DNA of 64,000 nt, from assembly GCF_900890705.1 (NCBI RefSeq), contig NZ_CAAHFH010000002.1:1860001-1924000 (forward strand), read 5' to 3'. The notes beneath the pieces were generated by a model. It saw nothing but the letters and a program-made list of their open reading frames with translations, had not been told where the DNA came from and ran no database searches. Positions within the stretch are counted from its first letter, which is position 1, and each line of letters starts with the position of its first letter. The position numbers were made by a program, and so were the translations under genes. This document shows positions 1 through 9,407 of the stretch, piece by piece. The stretch is from Pontiella sulfatireligans (GTDB lineage Bacteria > Verrucomicrobiota > Kiritimatiellia > Kiritimatiellales > Pontiellaceae).

Positions 1-2027
1 CGAATAAACTGTTTGTCTTCCACCTCAGTTGGAATCCAGTTCGTGACCGCATTATATCCCGATACGGCCGAAGTACCACTGCCGATTTCATAACCACTGC
101 CGTCTGCCCAGTTGGTATAGACCAGATCAGTTCCCACCGTGAGAATCGAGACCAAACCTCGGGTTGCCGCATCATCGCGCTCGAAGTAGATATACTCGAT
201 TACATTGGTCGCACCACTCAACTGCGACTGTACCGGAGTGTTGCCCTGGTCTACCGGGTTGGATGGATCGCCGCCGAATGCATATTCGGACAGGTTGTCG
301 ACCATATCGCTGTCGCCATGGTCGAGCAGGCCGGTGTTGGCGCCGACTCCGGGATATCCACCAAGCCAGTCGTTCCAGAGCGAGGTCGGGGTGACGGTCA
401 GCGTGCCAGCCTGCGCGTCGAAGCTTGTAACGGCCATACGCGGATATTTGTGCAGAGCGGCGTTTGTTAAAATCGTCGCCTGTGTCCAGAAACCAATCGC
501 CTCGATGTCCTGCAACGATGGAGTCGCCGCATTCGAAATGGCTGCAACATTCGACTCCGGATCGTAGTCGAACCAGGAAAGTTCCGACGCCTCTGCGGTC
601 AGATCAACATACACATCGTCCGTAATCAACCCCGCGGAGTTGTCGATATTGGTTACGGTCGCACTGATATAATAGCTGCCCGCATCTTGCACCACCCAGC
701 GGAAGCTGGCCGATTTCAGGCGTGCGGGATCCTTTGGATCAAAATTAACCGATGCGTTGAGGGTATCGTTCGTGGAAGCCATGAAGACAGTTCCCGCATC
801 AAGGCCGTTCAGGAAGTCTTCCTTTTGAAACAGAAAAATACCGGTGGAAATATCGTCTTCCGCGTTTTTCCCCGCATCACTCGTTCCGCGAGGCCCATTC
901 CACTGCAGCGCGCATCCTGTACTATTATTAAAAGCAAGAGCGGCATTATTGGAGGCGGGATCCACCGACGTATATACATCAAACCCGGCATAAATCGGCT
1001 GCCCCGAATAATTCGTGGAAACAGGTAAACTCGGGGTGTTCATGTCCAGCAAGAAGGGAATGTATTCATAGAATACGTTGTTCGTGATCTGGCTGAAATC
1101 AAAGTCGACCGCCAGTAACGCCGGAGGCGGCGGAGTCCCAATCACCGACAGTACACCGTTGGATGGGGTCGTGATGAATTGGTACGCCATTGCGCCATCG
1201 ACCCAGACTCCTGAGCCTACAGAAGTTTCGGTAAAGCCCTGCACATTGAAGGGTGCATCCCAAGTCGCCTTGCCTTGCTTGGCTGGATCAGGAGTAACAA
1301 GATCAACAATCGTCCAGGAATCGCCGACCGTCGTGCCGGCGGCCGTTAAATCAAAAATAAAGGTACCATTCCCGTTGAATTTCGGCTTCCAACTGGTCGG
1401 ATTGGAATCAACTATTTTTTTATTCACGCCGTTCGCCCCGATTTCAAACGTCATGGAACCCACGGCCCCCAACACCAGGCTTCCCTGTTTTTGGAGTTGC
1501 CAATCTCCGCCGATGACCTTTGTCGCACCGTTAAGTTGAACTATGCTTCCAGAGAGTCCTCCCTCAAAAATAACGTCGCCTCCGGTGGTATTGTCAAAAT
1601 CACCGTTGAACTCCAGCGTGTCAGCGCCGTCGAGGGTAAGCGTATGGTTTTTTTCACTGACGGCAAATTCCACCTTGGAATTGATGGTCACGGTTCCCGC
1701 TCCATCTTGTAGCGTAATGGATGTATTGCCTAAATTACCCGCCGTCAAATTGTTGCCACTAATCGACCACGCTCCATTCGTATTTGGACCGAACACGATA
1801 TCGGATCGCTTCAGCGCAGTGCTGGTATCATTGGTTGTGGCCACATTAACCGTATCGTTCGTAAAATAGAGATCGGTTGTTCCCAGTCCGGCGGGTTTTT
1901 CCAGCCCGACCCAGTTGTTGGTTTCGGACCAGTTTCCATTAACGCTTCCGTTCCAGTCATAATCCACCGCAAACGCGACGCCCACCATTGCGCTCATTGC
2001 CATTATAGTTAATATGCATTTTTTCAT
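1..2027 (-). CDS. Large secreted beta-rich protein, C-terminus off the left edge
   Basis: The frame is open from ATG 2027 to the window edge, so about 675 codons are visible and the stop is missing. A strong AGGAGAGGTGG ribosome site precedes the start. Residues 1-20 are a signal peptide ending AFA, so the protein is exported. The mature part begins DYDWNGSVNGNWSETNNW, a beginning typical of autotransporter-like beta-repeat proteins, and continues as Asn/Thr/Gly-rich beta strands to a PPPP linker near residue 297. Near residue 570 comes GDSDMVDNLSEYAFGGDP and then an EYIYFERDDA stretch, a C-terminal module common in secreted Verrucomicrobia and Lentisphaerae proteins. No catalytic motif is visible, so the function is unknown; polysaccharide binding is an inference from the neighbouring sugar-use genes. 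It is transcribed divergently from the XylR-like regulator. Confidence 0.8.
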   Translation of the reverse strand, partial: MKKCILTIMAMSAMVGVAFAVDYDWNGSVNGNWSETNNWVGLEKPAGLGTTDLYFTNDTVNVATTNDTSTALKRSDIVFGPNTNGAWSISGNNLTAGNLGNTSITLQDGAGTVTINSKVEFAVSEKNHTLTLDGADTLEFNGDFDNTTGGDVIFEGGLSGSIVQLNGATKVIGGDWQLQKQGSLVLGAVGSMTFEIGANGVNKKIVDSNPTSWKPKFNGNGTFIFDLTAAGTTVGDSWTIVDLVTPDPAKQGKATWDAPFNVQGFTETSVGSGVWVDGAMAYQFITTPSNGVLSVIGTPPPPALLAVDFDFSQITNNVFYEYIPFLLDMNTPSLPVSTNYSGQPIYAGFDVYTSVDPASNNAALAFNNSTGCALQWNGPRGTSDAGKNAEDDISTGIFLFQKEDFLNGLDAGTVFMASTNDTLNASVNFDPKDPARLKSASFRWVVQDAGSYYISATVTNIDNSAGLITDDVYVDLTAEASELSWFDYDPESNVAAISNAATPSLQDIEAIGFWTQATILTNAALHKYPRMAVTSFDAQAGTLTVTPTSLWNDWLGGYPGVGANTGLLDHGDSDMVDNLSEYAFGGDPSNPVDQGNTPVQSQLSGATNVIEYIYFERDDAATRGLVSILTVGTDLVYTNWADGSGYEIGSGTSAVSGYNAVTNWIPTEVEDKQFI

Positions 2028-2189
2028 GATTCCACCTCTCCTGTTATTTTGTCATTGATGGCACCGCCTGACTCCAAGCTTACTCTGCCACCGCATTCTT
2101 CATGTGTACCTAATATAAGGAAATCAACCATCCTTTCAATCCCTAGTAACGAATCTAAAATCGGTAAATATGAAACTATCCACGAACGA

Positions 2190-2218
2190 TTGACACAGCT
2201 CAGAAATCCGTCTATTAA
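2190..2218 (+). promoter_or_regulatory. Candidate sigma-70 promoter of the XylR-like gene
   Basis: A perfect TTGACA (2190-2195) is followed after 17 bases by TATTAA (2213-2218), a four-of-six match to TATAAT. It lies 30 bases before the regulator's ATG, in the divergent gap 2028-2247. Predicted from sequence only. Confidence 0.4.
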
Positions 2219-2247
2219 CCTTAAAACTCCAAATTGGTGAAACTAGG

Positions 2248-3402
2248 ATGATTAAACGAAAGCATATTATGCTGCTGCTCGAATGGTACGATTACCGCAT
2301 CCATCGCGGCGTGGCGCAAGTGGCGCGCCAAGCCGGATGGCAGCTCAACTGCCCCAAAGACCCCATCACCAACGAGGGCTTTCTAAAAGACTGGAAGGGC
2401 GACGGATGTATCGCGCTTTTGCAATGCACCGAGACGCTGGAATATTTCCGAACCCACAAAATCCCACTGGTCGACCTCGGCCTCGGCGAGCATAAGCTCC
2501 CCATACCGCGGGTCGTGACGGACAACCGGGAAATCGGACGCATGGCCGCCGAGCATTTCCGCGACCACGGCTACCGCGAAGTTTTTGCACTGGGCCCCGG
2601 CAACGTGCGTATGTATCAGGAACGGCTCGATGCATTGCAGGAGTTTATGGAGGAAGATGGCGGTTCCGTGACGGTTCTCCAAACATCGGAAAACATGCAA
2701 CGGGCCGTGATCCAGGAGTTGGAAGAAATTGCGAATCAACGCAACCATCGCCTTGAGGAGCTATCGTTGGGATTCTTTGCCTACACGGATGTTATGGCCG
2801 CGGAACTGATCTCCATTTGCCTCCAGCATGAACTCCGCGTTCCCGAAAACATCGCCGTATTGGGCGTTGATAATGACGATTTGATTAACGCGGGGCTTAC
2901 CGTTGGACTCACCAGTATTGACAGCGACCAAGAGGGGCTGGGCCGGCAAGCGGCCAACGTCTTGCGGAGCATACTTGAACATCCCCCTAAAAAATCGAAA
3001 CCCGAACTCATTCGCCATTCGCCCAAGGAAGTAGTCGTGCGGCGAAGCACCGACTGCTACGCCGTGCGGAACCCGCTGGTTTCTGAAGCACTGCACTGGA
3101 TTCAAAATAATTTTCATACCGGCATACAAGCCACCGATGCGGCCGAAGCCATGGGCGTGACCCAGCAGGGATTGCAAAAGGCATTTGCGGTCAACTACAC
3201 ACGCTCGCCGGGTCAGGAAATTCGATATCAACGGATCCAGTCCGTTGCCCATCTGCTCAGCTGCACCGAAGCCAAACTGGAAGACATTGCTGAGAACTGC
3301 GGCTTCTATTCCGTCGACACCCTGATTAACAGCTTCCGCTCCGCATTCGATACGACGCCTGGAAAATACCGTAAAATGAAACGTGAGGAACGGGCGCGTT
3401 AG
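2248..3402 (+). CDS. XylR-family regulator (sugar-binding domain plus AraC HTH)
   Basis: A 384-residue protein with the layout and length of E. coli XylR. Residues 1 to about 265 form a LacI/periplasmic-binding-protein-like sensor (DNREIGRMAAEHFRDHGYRE; FFAYTDVMAAELISICL; VLGVDNDDLINAGLTVGLTS). Residues about 280-384 form two AraC-type helix-turn-helices (ATDAAEAMGVTQQGLQKAF and LEDIAENCGFYSVDTLINSF). Such proteins activate pentose or oligosaccharide genes on binding a sugar. The ATG has only a weak upstream AGG. The gene is divergent from the secreted protein and convergent with the GPH transporter/GH43 pair, which it probably controls. The actual ligand cannot be read from the sequence. Confidence 0.88.
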   Translation: MIKRKHIMLLLEWYDYRIHRGVAQVARQAGWQLNCPKDPITNEGFLKDWKGDGCIALLQCTETLEYFRTHKIPLVDLGLGEHKLPIPRVVTDNREIGRMAAEHFRDHGYREVFALGPGNVRMYQERLDALQEFMEEDGGSVTVLQTSENMQRAVIQELEEIANQRNHRLEELSLGFFAYTDVMAAELISICLQHELRVPENIAVLGVDNDDLINAGLTVGLTSIDSDQEGLGRQAANVLRSILEHPPKKSKPELIRHSPKEVVVRRSTDCYAVRNPLVSEALHWIQNNFHTGIQATDAAEAMGVTQQGLQKAFAVNYTRSPGQEIRYQRIQSVAHLLSCTEAKLEDIAENCGFYSVDTLINSFRSAFDTTPGKYRKMKREERAR

Positions 3403-3463
3403 ACCAGTACTGTGTCATGAAATATTTGTCCTGTTCGGCAGGACCCCAACTACGTGTGTTTTT

Positions 3464-3606
3464 TGACCGCAAAGACACGAAGACGCAAAGGGAAAGAGCC
3501 CGGTTCCAATCTCTGGAAACAAATGACTGGATTCGCTCCAAACATTAAAAATAAGTTTTTCAGATCCCATTTCTTATTCCTTTGCGTCTTCGTGTCTTTG
3601 CGGTCA
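3464..3606. repeat. Perfect 28-bp inverted repeat between convergent genes
   Basis: The arms at 3464-3491 and 3579-3606 are exact reverse complements (core ACACGAAGACGCAAAGG), 87 bases apart. The arms hold near-repeats of the short phrase (A)AGACACGAAGACGC, in the style of dispersed phrase-like repeats. The 220-base gap 3403-3625 otherwise has no gene. It may act as a bidirectional terminator or be a small mobile repeat. Confidence 0.8.
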
Positions 3607-3625
3607 TACACCCGTCATCTGTGTA

Positions 3626-5110
3626 CTAGACCTCTCTGGACTTCCTGCGTTGGGCCAGCTCATCGCCGATCTGATAGTTCAACTCTTTGGAAATCGGATA
3701 GAACAGCAGAATGGCAACCGCCACGATAATGAAGGCCGCCGGAGCAACGGAAGTGGCAATACGGATACCCGTAACCGCCCGCTCTGTAAGCTCCACTCCG
3801 CCCTCGTAGCCATACATGCCCAGAATATGTCCCTGGATATAGCCACCGACCCCCAATCCGAATTTAAGGGCGAAGACCACGCCTGCGAACGTGAATGCGG
3901 TCGCACGGCGGCCCGTCTTCCATTCCGAATAGTCGGCCGAGTCCGCAATCATAGACCACAGTAAAGGTACAGTAGGTCCATAGGCCAATCCCCACAGCGC
4001 GCTTTGCCACAGCATGGCGCGGACATTCGTTGCAGGAATATAGAAAAGCCAGAGGGTCACGAGCAGGGTAACCACAAGTGATCCTACAAAAACCATCCTC
4101 TTCCCGAAGAGCTTCGACAGAGGCTTGGAGCTTAGTACGCCAAGGAACATGGTAAAGGTACCCAGCATGCCCATGATGCCGTAGGCCACACTGGGCACAT
4201 TGGAATGATCCGGCTTGAGCAGATAACCGAACGCGTTCAGCACCTTTCCGAAGCCGGTCGGAGCAACCCCTTCAACCGACTGGAGCCCCATGCTTCCGAT
4301 GAAATCAGCCAACGCCTGCTGATCGGCAAAGTGTTCCATGAAAAGGGGTATGGATCCGCCGCGAACCACCAGCATGATGAAAATCATCAGTGTGGCGCTA
4401 AAAAGAATAACCCACGGGCGGTTCTTGAAGGTATCGAGCATGTCCTGTCTTGCGGAAGACTGCTGGTCCGGGTCGGGCTCCACCCGTTCCCTCACCGAGA
4501 AGAAGCAAATCACAAAAAGCACAATGGTCACTAGCGCGAAAATGCCCATCGTGATCGACCAGCCCTTGGCATCGTCTCCTTGCCCGAATTTATCAACCAG
4601 CGGCAACGTCATGCCTTGAACGATGAACGAAACGATCATCACACAAACAAACCGAAACGTAGAAAGACTGGTGCGTTCGTCCACGTCGCCTGTCATCACC
4701 CCGTTCAGCGCACAGTAAGGTACATTGTTGACGGTATATATGGCCATCAGCAGAAAATACATGGCGTAGGCATAGACCATCTGTCCCGTGGGCGACCATC
4801 CGGGACTGGTAAAGGTCAGCCAGAAAATGGCGGCAAAAGGCAGTGCCGACCAAATCAACCAGGGACGGAAGCGTCCCCATTTCGTTTGAGTGCGATCGGC
4901 AATGAAACCCATCGCCGGGTCGGTAAAGGCATCGAAAAAACGGCCAATCAGGAACAGGAGCCCCGCGGCCTTGGGACTGAGCCCCATGACCGTGGTAAAG
5001 AACATGAACTGATACGCCATAAGCACCTGGAAAACCAAATTGGCTGCTCCGTCGCCCAAGCTGTACCCTGCCTTTTCGCGAAATGATAGTTTCTGATGAA
5101 AGTGTCCCAT
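3626..5110 (-). CDS. GPH-family sugar:cation symporter (MelB-like)
   Basis: A 494-residue polytopic inner-membrane protein. The N-terminus, SFREKAGYSLGDGAANLVFQ, is the classic GPH opening (glycoside-pentoside-hexuronide:cation symporters). A conserved cytoplasmic loop, DPAMGFIADRTQTKWGRFRP, follows near residues 65-84. About twelve hydrophobic segments are visible. It would import oligosaccharides or glycosides with Na+ or H+. It lies eight bases downstream of the GH43 gene on the same strand, so the pair forms an operon in which imported oligomers are hydrolysed. The substrate is probably xylo- or arabino-oligosaccharide, inferred only from the GH43 and XylR-like neighbours. Confidence 0.9.
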   Translation of the reverse strand: MGHFHQKLSFREKAGYSLGDGAANLVFQVLMAYQFMFFTTVMGLSPKAAGLLFLIGRFFDAFTDPAMGFIADRTQTKWGRFRPWLIWSALPFAAIFWLTFTSPGWSPTGQMVYAYAMYFLLMAIYTVNNVPYCALNGVMTGDVDERTSLSTFRFVCVMIVSFIVQGMTLPLVDKFGQGDDAKGWSITMGIFALVTIVLFVICFFSVRERVEPDPDQQSSARQDMLDTFKNRPWVILFSATLMIFIMLVVRGGSIPLFMEHFADQQALADFIGSMGLQSVEGVAPTGFGKVLNAFGYLLKPDHSNVPSVAYGIMGMLGTFTMFLGVLSSKPLSKLFGKRMVFVGSLVVTLLVTLWLFYIPATNVRAMLWQSALWGLAYGPTVPLLWSMIADSADYSEWKTGRRATAFTFAGVVFALKFGLGVGGYIQGHILGMYGYEGGVELTERAVTGIRIATSVAPAAFIIVAVAILLFYPISKELNYQIGDELAQRRKSREV

Positions 5111-5118
5111 ATTACCCC

Positions 5119-6129
5119 TTAATCCTCAGCGAGATCATGATGTTTCAGCGGTTCCATTCTACCCCCGCCGTCGATGGTGCAGATCGTTCCGTCTTCACGG
5201 AATTCCAGTTCGCAAACTTTCATGCTGCGCAGCCAGGTCTTTCCCCCCGAGGGCACACAGTCGTGGTAAAACAGATACCACTTGCCTTTAAACGCCGCAA
5301 TCGAATGGTGCGTGGTCCACCCAACAACCGGAGTCAGGATCACGCCCTCGTAGGTGAAGGGTCCATATGGATTATCCCCCATCGCATAGCAAATTTTCTG
5401 CGTATTGCCCGTGGAATACGAGAAGTAGTATTTCCCCTGGTATTCATGCACCCACGCCGCTTCGAAAAAACGGCGATCATGATCTCCGGCTTTCAGCTCT
5501 TCGCCATTTTCATCGAGGAGCAGGACGGCGCGCGGCTCTTCGCCAAACTGGAACATATCATCGCTCAGCTTCACCACCCGCGCGGGCAATGCCGGCTCGT
5601 TGTCCAAAGGCTCTTGCCCGCCCTCAACGGCTTTGTTGCTTCGATAGGACTGCAGCTGCCCGCCCCAGATGCCGCCAAAATACATATAGTGCGAGCCGTC
5701 CGCATCGCGGAAGACACAGGGATCAATCGAGTAGCTTCCTTCGAGCGGCTTCTCCTGCGGAATGAAAGGCCCTTCGGGCTTATCGCTGATGGCCACGCCG
5801 ATACGGAAAATGTCATTCTGATCCTTAACGGGAAAATACAGGTAGTACTTACCGTCCTTGCAGGCGCAGTCGCAATCCCACAACTGACGCCCTGCCCAGG
5901 GGATATCCTCCACATCCAGCGCAACCCCGTGATCCGTAACTTCGCCATCGATTTCATCCATCGAAAAAACGTGGTAATCGCACATGGCGAAATGATCGCC
6001 ATTGTCATTTTCAGGAATGCCCGCATCGATGTCGTGCGAAGGATAAATATACAACTTTCCGTCGAACACATGCGCATGCGGGTCTGCCGTGTATAGATGC
6101 GGCACCAGATATCTTGTCCATTTCGCCAT
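5119..6129 (-). CDS. Glycoside hydrolase family 43 protein
   Basis: A 336-residue five-bladed beta-propeller hydrolase of the arabinosidase/xylosidase family. The candidate catalytic base is Asp in TADPHAHVF (residues about 15-23), the pKa-modulating Asp is in SYSIDPCVFRDADGSH, and the acid Glu is in RFFEAAWVHEYQGKYYFSYS. There is no signal peptide, so it acts in the cytoplasm on imported oligosaccharides. It is first in an operon with the GPH symporter. Family members remove arabinofuranosyl or xylosyl units from hemicellulose fragments; which one here cannot be decided. Confidence 0.9.
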   Translation of the reverse strand: MAKWTRYLVPHLYTADPHAHVFDGKLYIYPSHDIDAGIPENDNGDHFAMCDYHVFSMDEIDGEVTDHGVALDVEDIPWAGRQLWDCDCACKDGKYYLYFPVKDQNDIFRIGVAISDKPEGPFIPQEKPLEGSYSIDPCVFRDADGSHYMYFGGIWGGQLQSYRSNKAVEGGQEPLDNEPALPARVVKLSDDMFQFGEEPRAVLLLDENGEELKAGDHDRRFFEAAWVHEYQGKYYFSYSTGNTQKICYAMGDNPYGPFTYEGVILTPVVGWTTHHSIAAFKGKWYLFYHDCVPSGGKTWLRSMKVCELEFREDGTICTIDGGGRMEPLKHHDLAED

Positions 6130-6231
6130 TCAGATCACCATTGGTTCATCTTTGAAAAAGAAGTGTATGCCAGCGGCCCGATACGAACAATCAGTACTCA
6201 TGAATGCTATATCGTGTTTTTTGAAACCGTA

Positions 6232-6789
6232 TTAAATCCATTTAGCGATTTCGGCGGCAGAAAACCGCGGCCGGGTTTTGCGCTCCCCCGCCGGCCAGCC
6301 GACGGTGATGAGGCTGACGGGCTTGATCGAACGCGGCCAGCCAACGATGCGGCTCACCAGCTTCGGCTTGATCCAGCCGATCCAGCAGGTGCCCAGCCCG
6401 AGCTCCTCGGCCTGCAGCACCAGATGCTCGCCGGCAATGCCGAGGTCGAGCTGCGGGTAATCGACGCCCGAGATTTTCGTTCCCACCGCGTGAACAATGC
6501 CCGACCGCTCCATGCCCAGCGCAATGATCGCCCCCGCATTTACTGCCCATTTCATTGGGATGCCTTTCAGAAAGGATTCATTGACCAGCCGCATCCGGGT
6601 TGCTTCGTCTTCCACCACCGCAAACCGCCACGGCTGCTTGTTGCAAGCCGACGGCGCCAGCCGCGCCGCTTCGAGCATCAACTCCAGATGTTCCCGCGGC
6701 ACCGGCTTTGGCTCGTACGACCGGCAGCTGGTCCGGTGCTTCACTAAATTGATGAATGGCTGACTTTCCATAGTTTCACTAAAACTCAT
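6232..6789 (-). CDS. Nitroreductase-family FMN protein
   Basis: A 185-residue flavoprotein of the nitroreductase fold. It has the FMN-binding HRTSCRSYEPKPV near residues 18-30 and LEAARLAPSACNKQPWRFAVV near residues 35-56. The C-terminal half, LGLGTCWIGWI, is the usual dimer/flavin-site segment. These enzymes reduce nitroaromatics, quinones or other acceptors with NAD(P)H. It begins eight bases after the stop of the interrupted AlbA_2/HATPase gene. A second ATG at residue 7 (METMESQPF... region) is possible. A remnant of a related gene lies at 9783-9896. Confidence 0.88.
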   Translation of the reverse strand: MSFSETMESQPFINLVKHRTSCRSYEPKPVPREHLELMLEAARLAPSACNKQPWRFAVVEDEATRMRLVNESFLKGIPMKWAVNAGAIIALGMERSGIVHAVGTKISGVDYPQLDLGIAGEHLVLQAEELGLGTCWIGWIKPKLVSRIVGWPRSIKPVSLITVGWPAGERKTRPRFSAAEIAKWI

Positions 6790-6797
6790 TAAAAACC

Positions 6798-7787
6798 CTA
6801 TTTATCCAGAACTTCCCAAGAACCGCCTTTATCGGGTCCGACGCGCTTTAACACACCCATTTTCTTAAGCTTATCAATGTTTTTATCAATCGCCGTTGTA
6901 CTGATGCCGATTGTTTCCGCCATTTCGCGTTTGCTGACGGCAGGATTTTTTGAAACGAGCAAAAGAATAGTCCGCTGACTTTCCACCAACCGACCTGCCA
7001 ACCTTTCTACCAACCTTTCCGCCAACCCCGAACCGGGCATGTCCGGTGAACTTTTCGGTGAACTTTCCTCCGCCCCCTCATAGCGGAAGATCACCCGCAG
7101 GAAATTCGGGCGGATTTCGAACACCTCCCGACCGTAGCGCTCCAGGATGCGCGGCACGCCGCTGCCCAGCTGCTCGACCATTTCCAGATCGCGGAACACC
7201 CGCATGATTTCCTTGTTACGGGGCGAGGAGTAGCCGTTAAAGAAATCGTCCCGCGTCACACCATAGGGCAGACCACCCGCGGATGTGATTTCCAGACGGT
7301 CGGAAAAGAACTCGAACTTGGGGCAGGCGCCGTTGGAATAGTCGTTGTGGACAATGGCATTAATCACCGCCTCGCGCATGGCGCGGCCATGAATCATCTC
7401 GCGCTCTTCCCGCAAGGGATAGCCGATCCGGGTGTAAATCGTGTTTTCAACATCCATCCGCTCCAGCACCCCTTTGAGCGCTTTCACGAGCGAACAGCGG
7501 CCATAGTCGCGGTTTTCAATCAATTCAACCCGCGTAGCATCGGCATATTTGGCCACCTGAATGGAAACCCCGTTTTCGTCGGCCAGCAGATAGGCGGCAT
7601 AGTTGGGTTTCCCCTCCGGCGTCAGCAGTTCCAAATTCTGCATAAAGGCGGTATTCAGCTGGAGACCGCGCGCCTCGTAATAAATTTTGAGTTGCTCAAA
7701 CGCCAGGTCAAGGCGGGTGGACGGCATGCGGCCGATCATGTTCCGAACGCGCCGGCCGTAGAGCGACTCGATCATTTCCTGCGTCAT
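6798..7787 (-). pseudogene. AlbA_2/HATPase regulator, C-terminal part cut off by an IS
   Basis: This 329-codon segment is the C-terminal part of a RecG-related AlbA_2-type ATP-binding regulator. Residues near 130-148 give a GHKL/HATPase_c_4 N-box (REAVINAIVHNDYSNG), and the last 65 residues give a winged helix (VSKREMAETIGISTTAIDKN). A low-complexity linker of paired VERLAGRLVE phrases lies between them. The N-terminal AlbA_2 domain is missing here and is found at 9379-9765, across the IS1182-type element. Removing the element and one copy of TA restores ...ASEPMTQEMIE... in frame, giving a 448-residue protein. The residual piece still begins with a natural ATG, so it might be translated, but the full protein is broken. 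Confidence 0.9.
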
Positions 7788-9321
7788 AGCAGTCTGTCGG
7801 AGTTAGAACCCCGCACTGGCGACATCCCGGCATGAACTTATCAAGTAAAAGAGGCAAAGGCCGGGCGAAGCAAGAAAATGTCTGAAAATACGCCCGAAAA
7901 TGTGCCGACAGTGCATTGGCGTGCTGTTTTGCGGTTGCCGCCGGGTGTTTCGGGGCACGCGCCGCCATGAGCTTGAATATTTTCTTTAGATTGTAACTGA
8001 GGCAGACGAGGCTCCATTCGGTTTCGGCTTTCTCCTTCCCCCTCATCGAGAAGCGGCGGAAGCCGAGCACTTCCTTGATAACCCCGAAAACGGGTTCGAC
8101 GGTTTGCTTGCGCTGCTTGTAGAGCGCCTTCCCTTCGGGGGTCTTGAGACGGTAGGCCATCTGTTCCTTGATGGGTGCGCCAGGTGGCGGCGGGGTCGGC
8201 AGCGGTTGCTTCTCGAGGTCGGCAACGCTGACGTGGTGCGAGCCTTTGGCCATGGCGCTGTACACCGTCGGCCCGCCACCGGTTTCGGCGTCTTTGACGG
8301 CCTTCTCACTGTAGTAGCCGGTATCGGTCAATACGCTTTCCGGAGTGGCCGCTTCCTCAGGAATGCTTGCGAGAACAGGATTGAGCTGCTCTTTGTCATT
8401 GGGCGCATCGGTGACGAGCTGACCAACGATGAGATAGGTTTCGGTGTCTACAGCGGCCTGCGCGTTGTAGGCCTGTTCGAAGTGGCTGCCGTTGCCGGCC
8501 TTCATGATGCGGCTTTCGGGGTCGGTAAAATTGTATTGCTTCTTATCCGGCGGCTCTGCGGATGGAGGTTTAGGTTCTTTTCCCCGCGGTTTCTTGTTTT
8601 TACGCTTTTCCTCGAAGGCCGTTTTCTTCTCTTCGTACTCGGCCTGTTTTTGTTTGCGCTCCTCTTCGTAGCGCGCCTTGATCACTGCCCGGGCGTGCTC
8701 CAGGCTCTTGATGCGGTCTTCGCGCCGGACGATTTCGTCCGGGATGCTCAGCCCGTCATCAAGCGGGACGTTATCGACCTGCTCGGCTTTGGCGGCGAGT
8801 TGTTCGACTTCCTTGCGCAGCAGTTCGACCTGCTCGCCGGCATGCTTGTAGCTGACAGCGGAATGCTTGCTGGCACTGGCTTTGATCTTGGTGCCATCGA
8901 CGCTCACGGTGCCGACCTTTTTGAGACCGGCGGTTTCCTGCGCCATGAGCAGCACCCGTACAAAAGCCTTTTCGAACAGCTCGCGGTTCGTGCGGCGAAA
9001 GGCACAGATCGTGTCGTGATCGGGATGCAGGCTGCCGCCGCAGATGTAGCGAACGATGACGTCCGACCAGGTCGCATCCTCGATCCCGCGCGAGGAGAAG
9101 CGGCCCGTGGCGTAGCAATAGATCAGCAGAGTCAGCATCATGCGCGGCGGATACTGCTCGTCGCCAGTTCCCCGAAGGTTGAAGCGGAAGTCTCCAGCGG
9201 GAAGCCGGTCCACCGCATCGATCAGGAAATGCACAATGTGCTTCTGAGGAATCCAGTCGCGCAGGTCTGGCGGAAGCAGCATCGGGGTGTCGCGGTCGAG
9301 GTTCTTGAGTCGTGTGGCCAT
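7708..9321 (-). CDS. IS1182-family DDE transposase
   Basis: Start chosen at ATG 9321 behind AAAAGGAAGTG; an ATG at 9357 would add 12 residues. The N-terminal DUF772-like region (LLPPDLRDWIPQKHIVHFLI; GRFSSRGIEDATWSDV) is followed by the DDE residues: Asp in TVSVDGTKIKASAS, Asp in SVLTDTGYYSEK and Glu in QTVEPVFGVIKEVLGFRRFS. A long charged coiled coil (residues about 165-245) with KNKKPRGKEPKPP separates the first two. The element supplies no stop codon before its end, so the frame runs through the terminal repeat and 80 bases into the host gene. The last 27 or so residues are therefore host-derived. Family transposases carry out DNA cut-and-paste. Confidence 0.92.
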   Translation of the reverse strand: MATRLKNLDRDTPMLLPPDLRDWIPQKHIVHFLIDAVDRLPAGDFRFNLRGTGDEQYPPRMMLTLLIYCYATGRFSSRGIEDATWSDVIVRYICGGSLHPDHDTICAFRRTNRELFEKAFVRVLLMAQETAGLKKVGTVSVDGTKIKASASKHSAVSYKHAGEQVELLRKEVEQLAAKAEQVDNVPLDDGLSIPDEIVRREDRIKSLEHARAVIKARYEEERKQKQAEYEEKKTAFEEKRKNKKPRGKEPKPPSAEPPDKKQYNFTDPESRIMKAGNGSHFEQAYNAQAAVDTETYLIVGQLVTDAPNDKEQLNPVLASIPEEAATPESVLTDTGYYSEKAVKDAETGGGPTVYSAMAKGSHHVSVADLEKQPLPTPPPPGAPIKEQMAYRLKTPEGKALYKQRKQTVEPVFGVIKEVLGFRRFSMRGKEKAETEWSLVCLSYNLKKIFKLMAARAPKHPAATAKQHANALSAHFRAYFQTFSCFARPLPLLLDKFMPGCRQCGVLTPTDCYDAGNDRVALRPARSEHDRPHAVHPP

Positions 9322-9407
9322 CACTTCCTTTTGGTTAAGACAGGCATAGACTGGCACAGTCTCATGAATATTGAAATATTATTCGCAAGCTAAGTCCGAC
9401 AGACTGC
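7789..9407 (-). mobile_element. IS1182-type insertion sequence with TA target duplication
   Basis: The element is 1,619 bp. Its terminal inverted repeats read inward GCAGTCTGTCGGAGTTAG (left, from 7789) and GCAGTCTGTCGGACTTAG (right, from 9407), 17 of 18 matching. TA lies directly outside each end (7787-7788 and 9408-9409). Deleting the element plus one TA rejoins the host gene in frame, which fixes both the ends and the duplication. The element carries only the transposase gene, on the minus strand. Confidence 0.92.

Noticed and set aside
8104-9393. A 429-codon open frame antisense to the transposase
   Set aside because: It lies wholly opposite a clear IS1182 transposase and shows no family motif.
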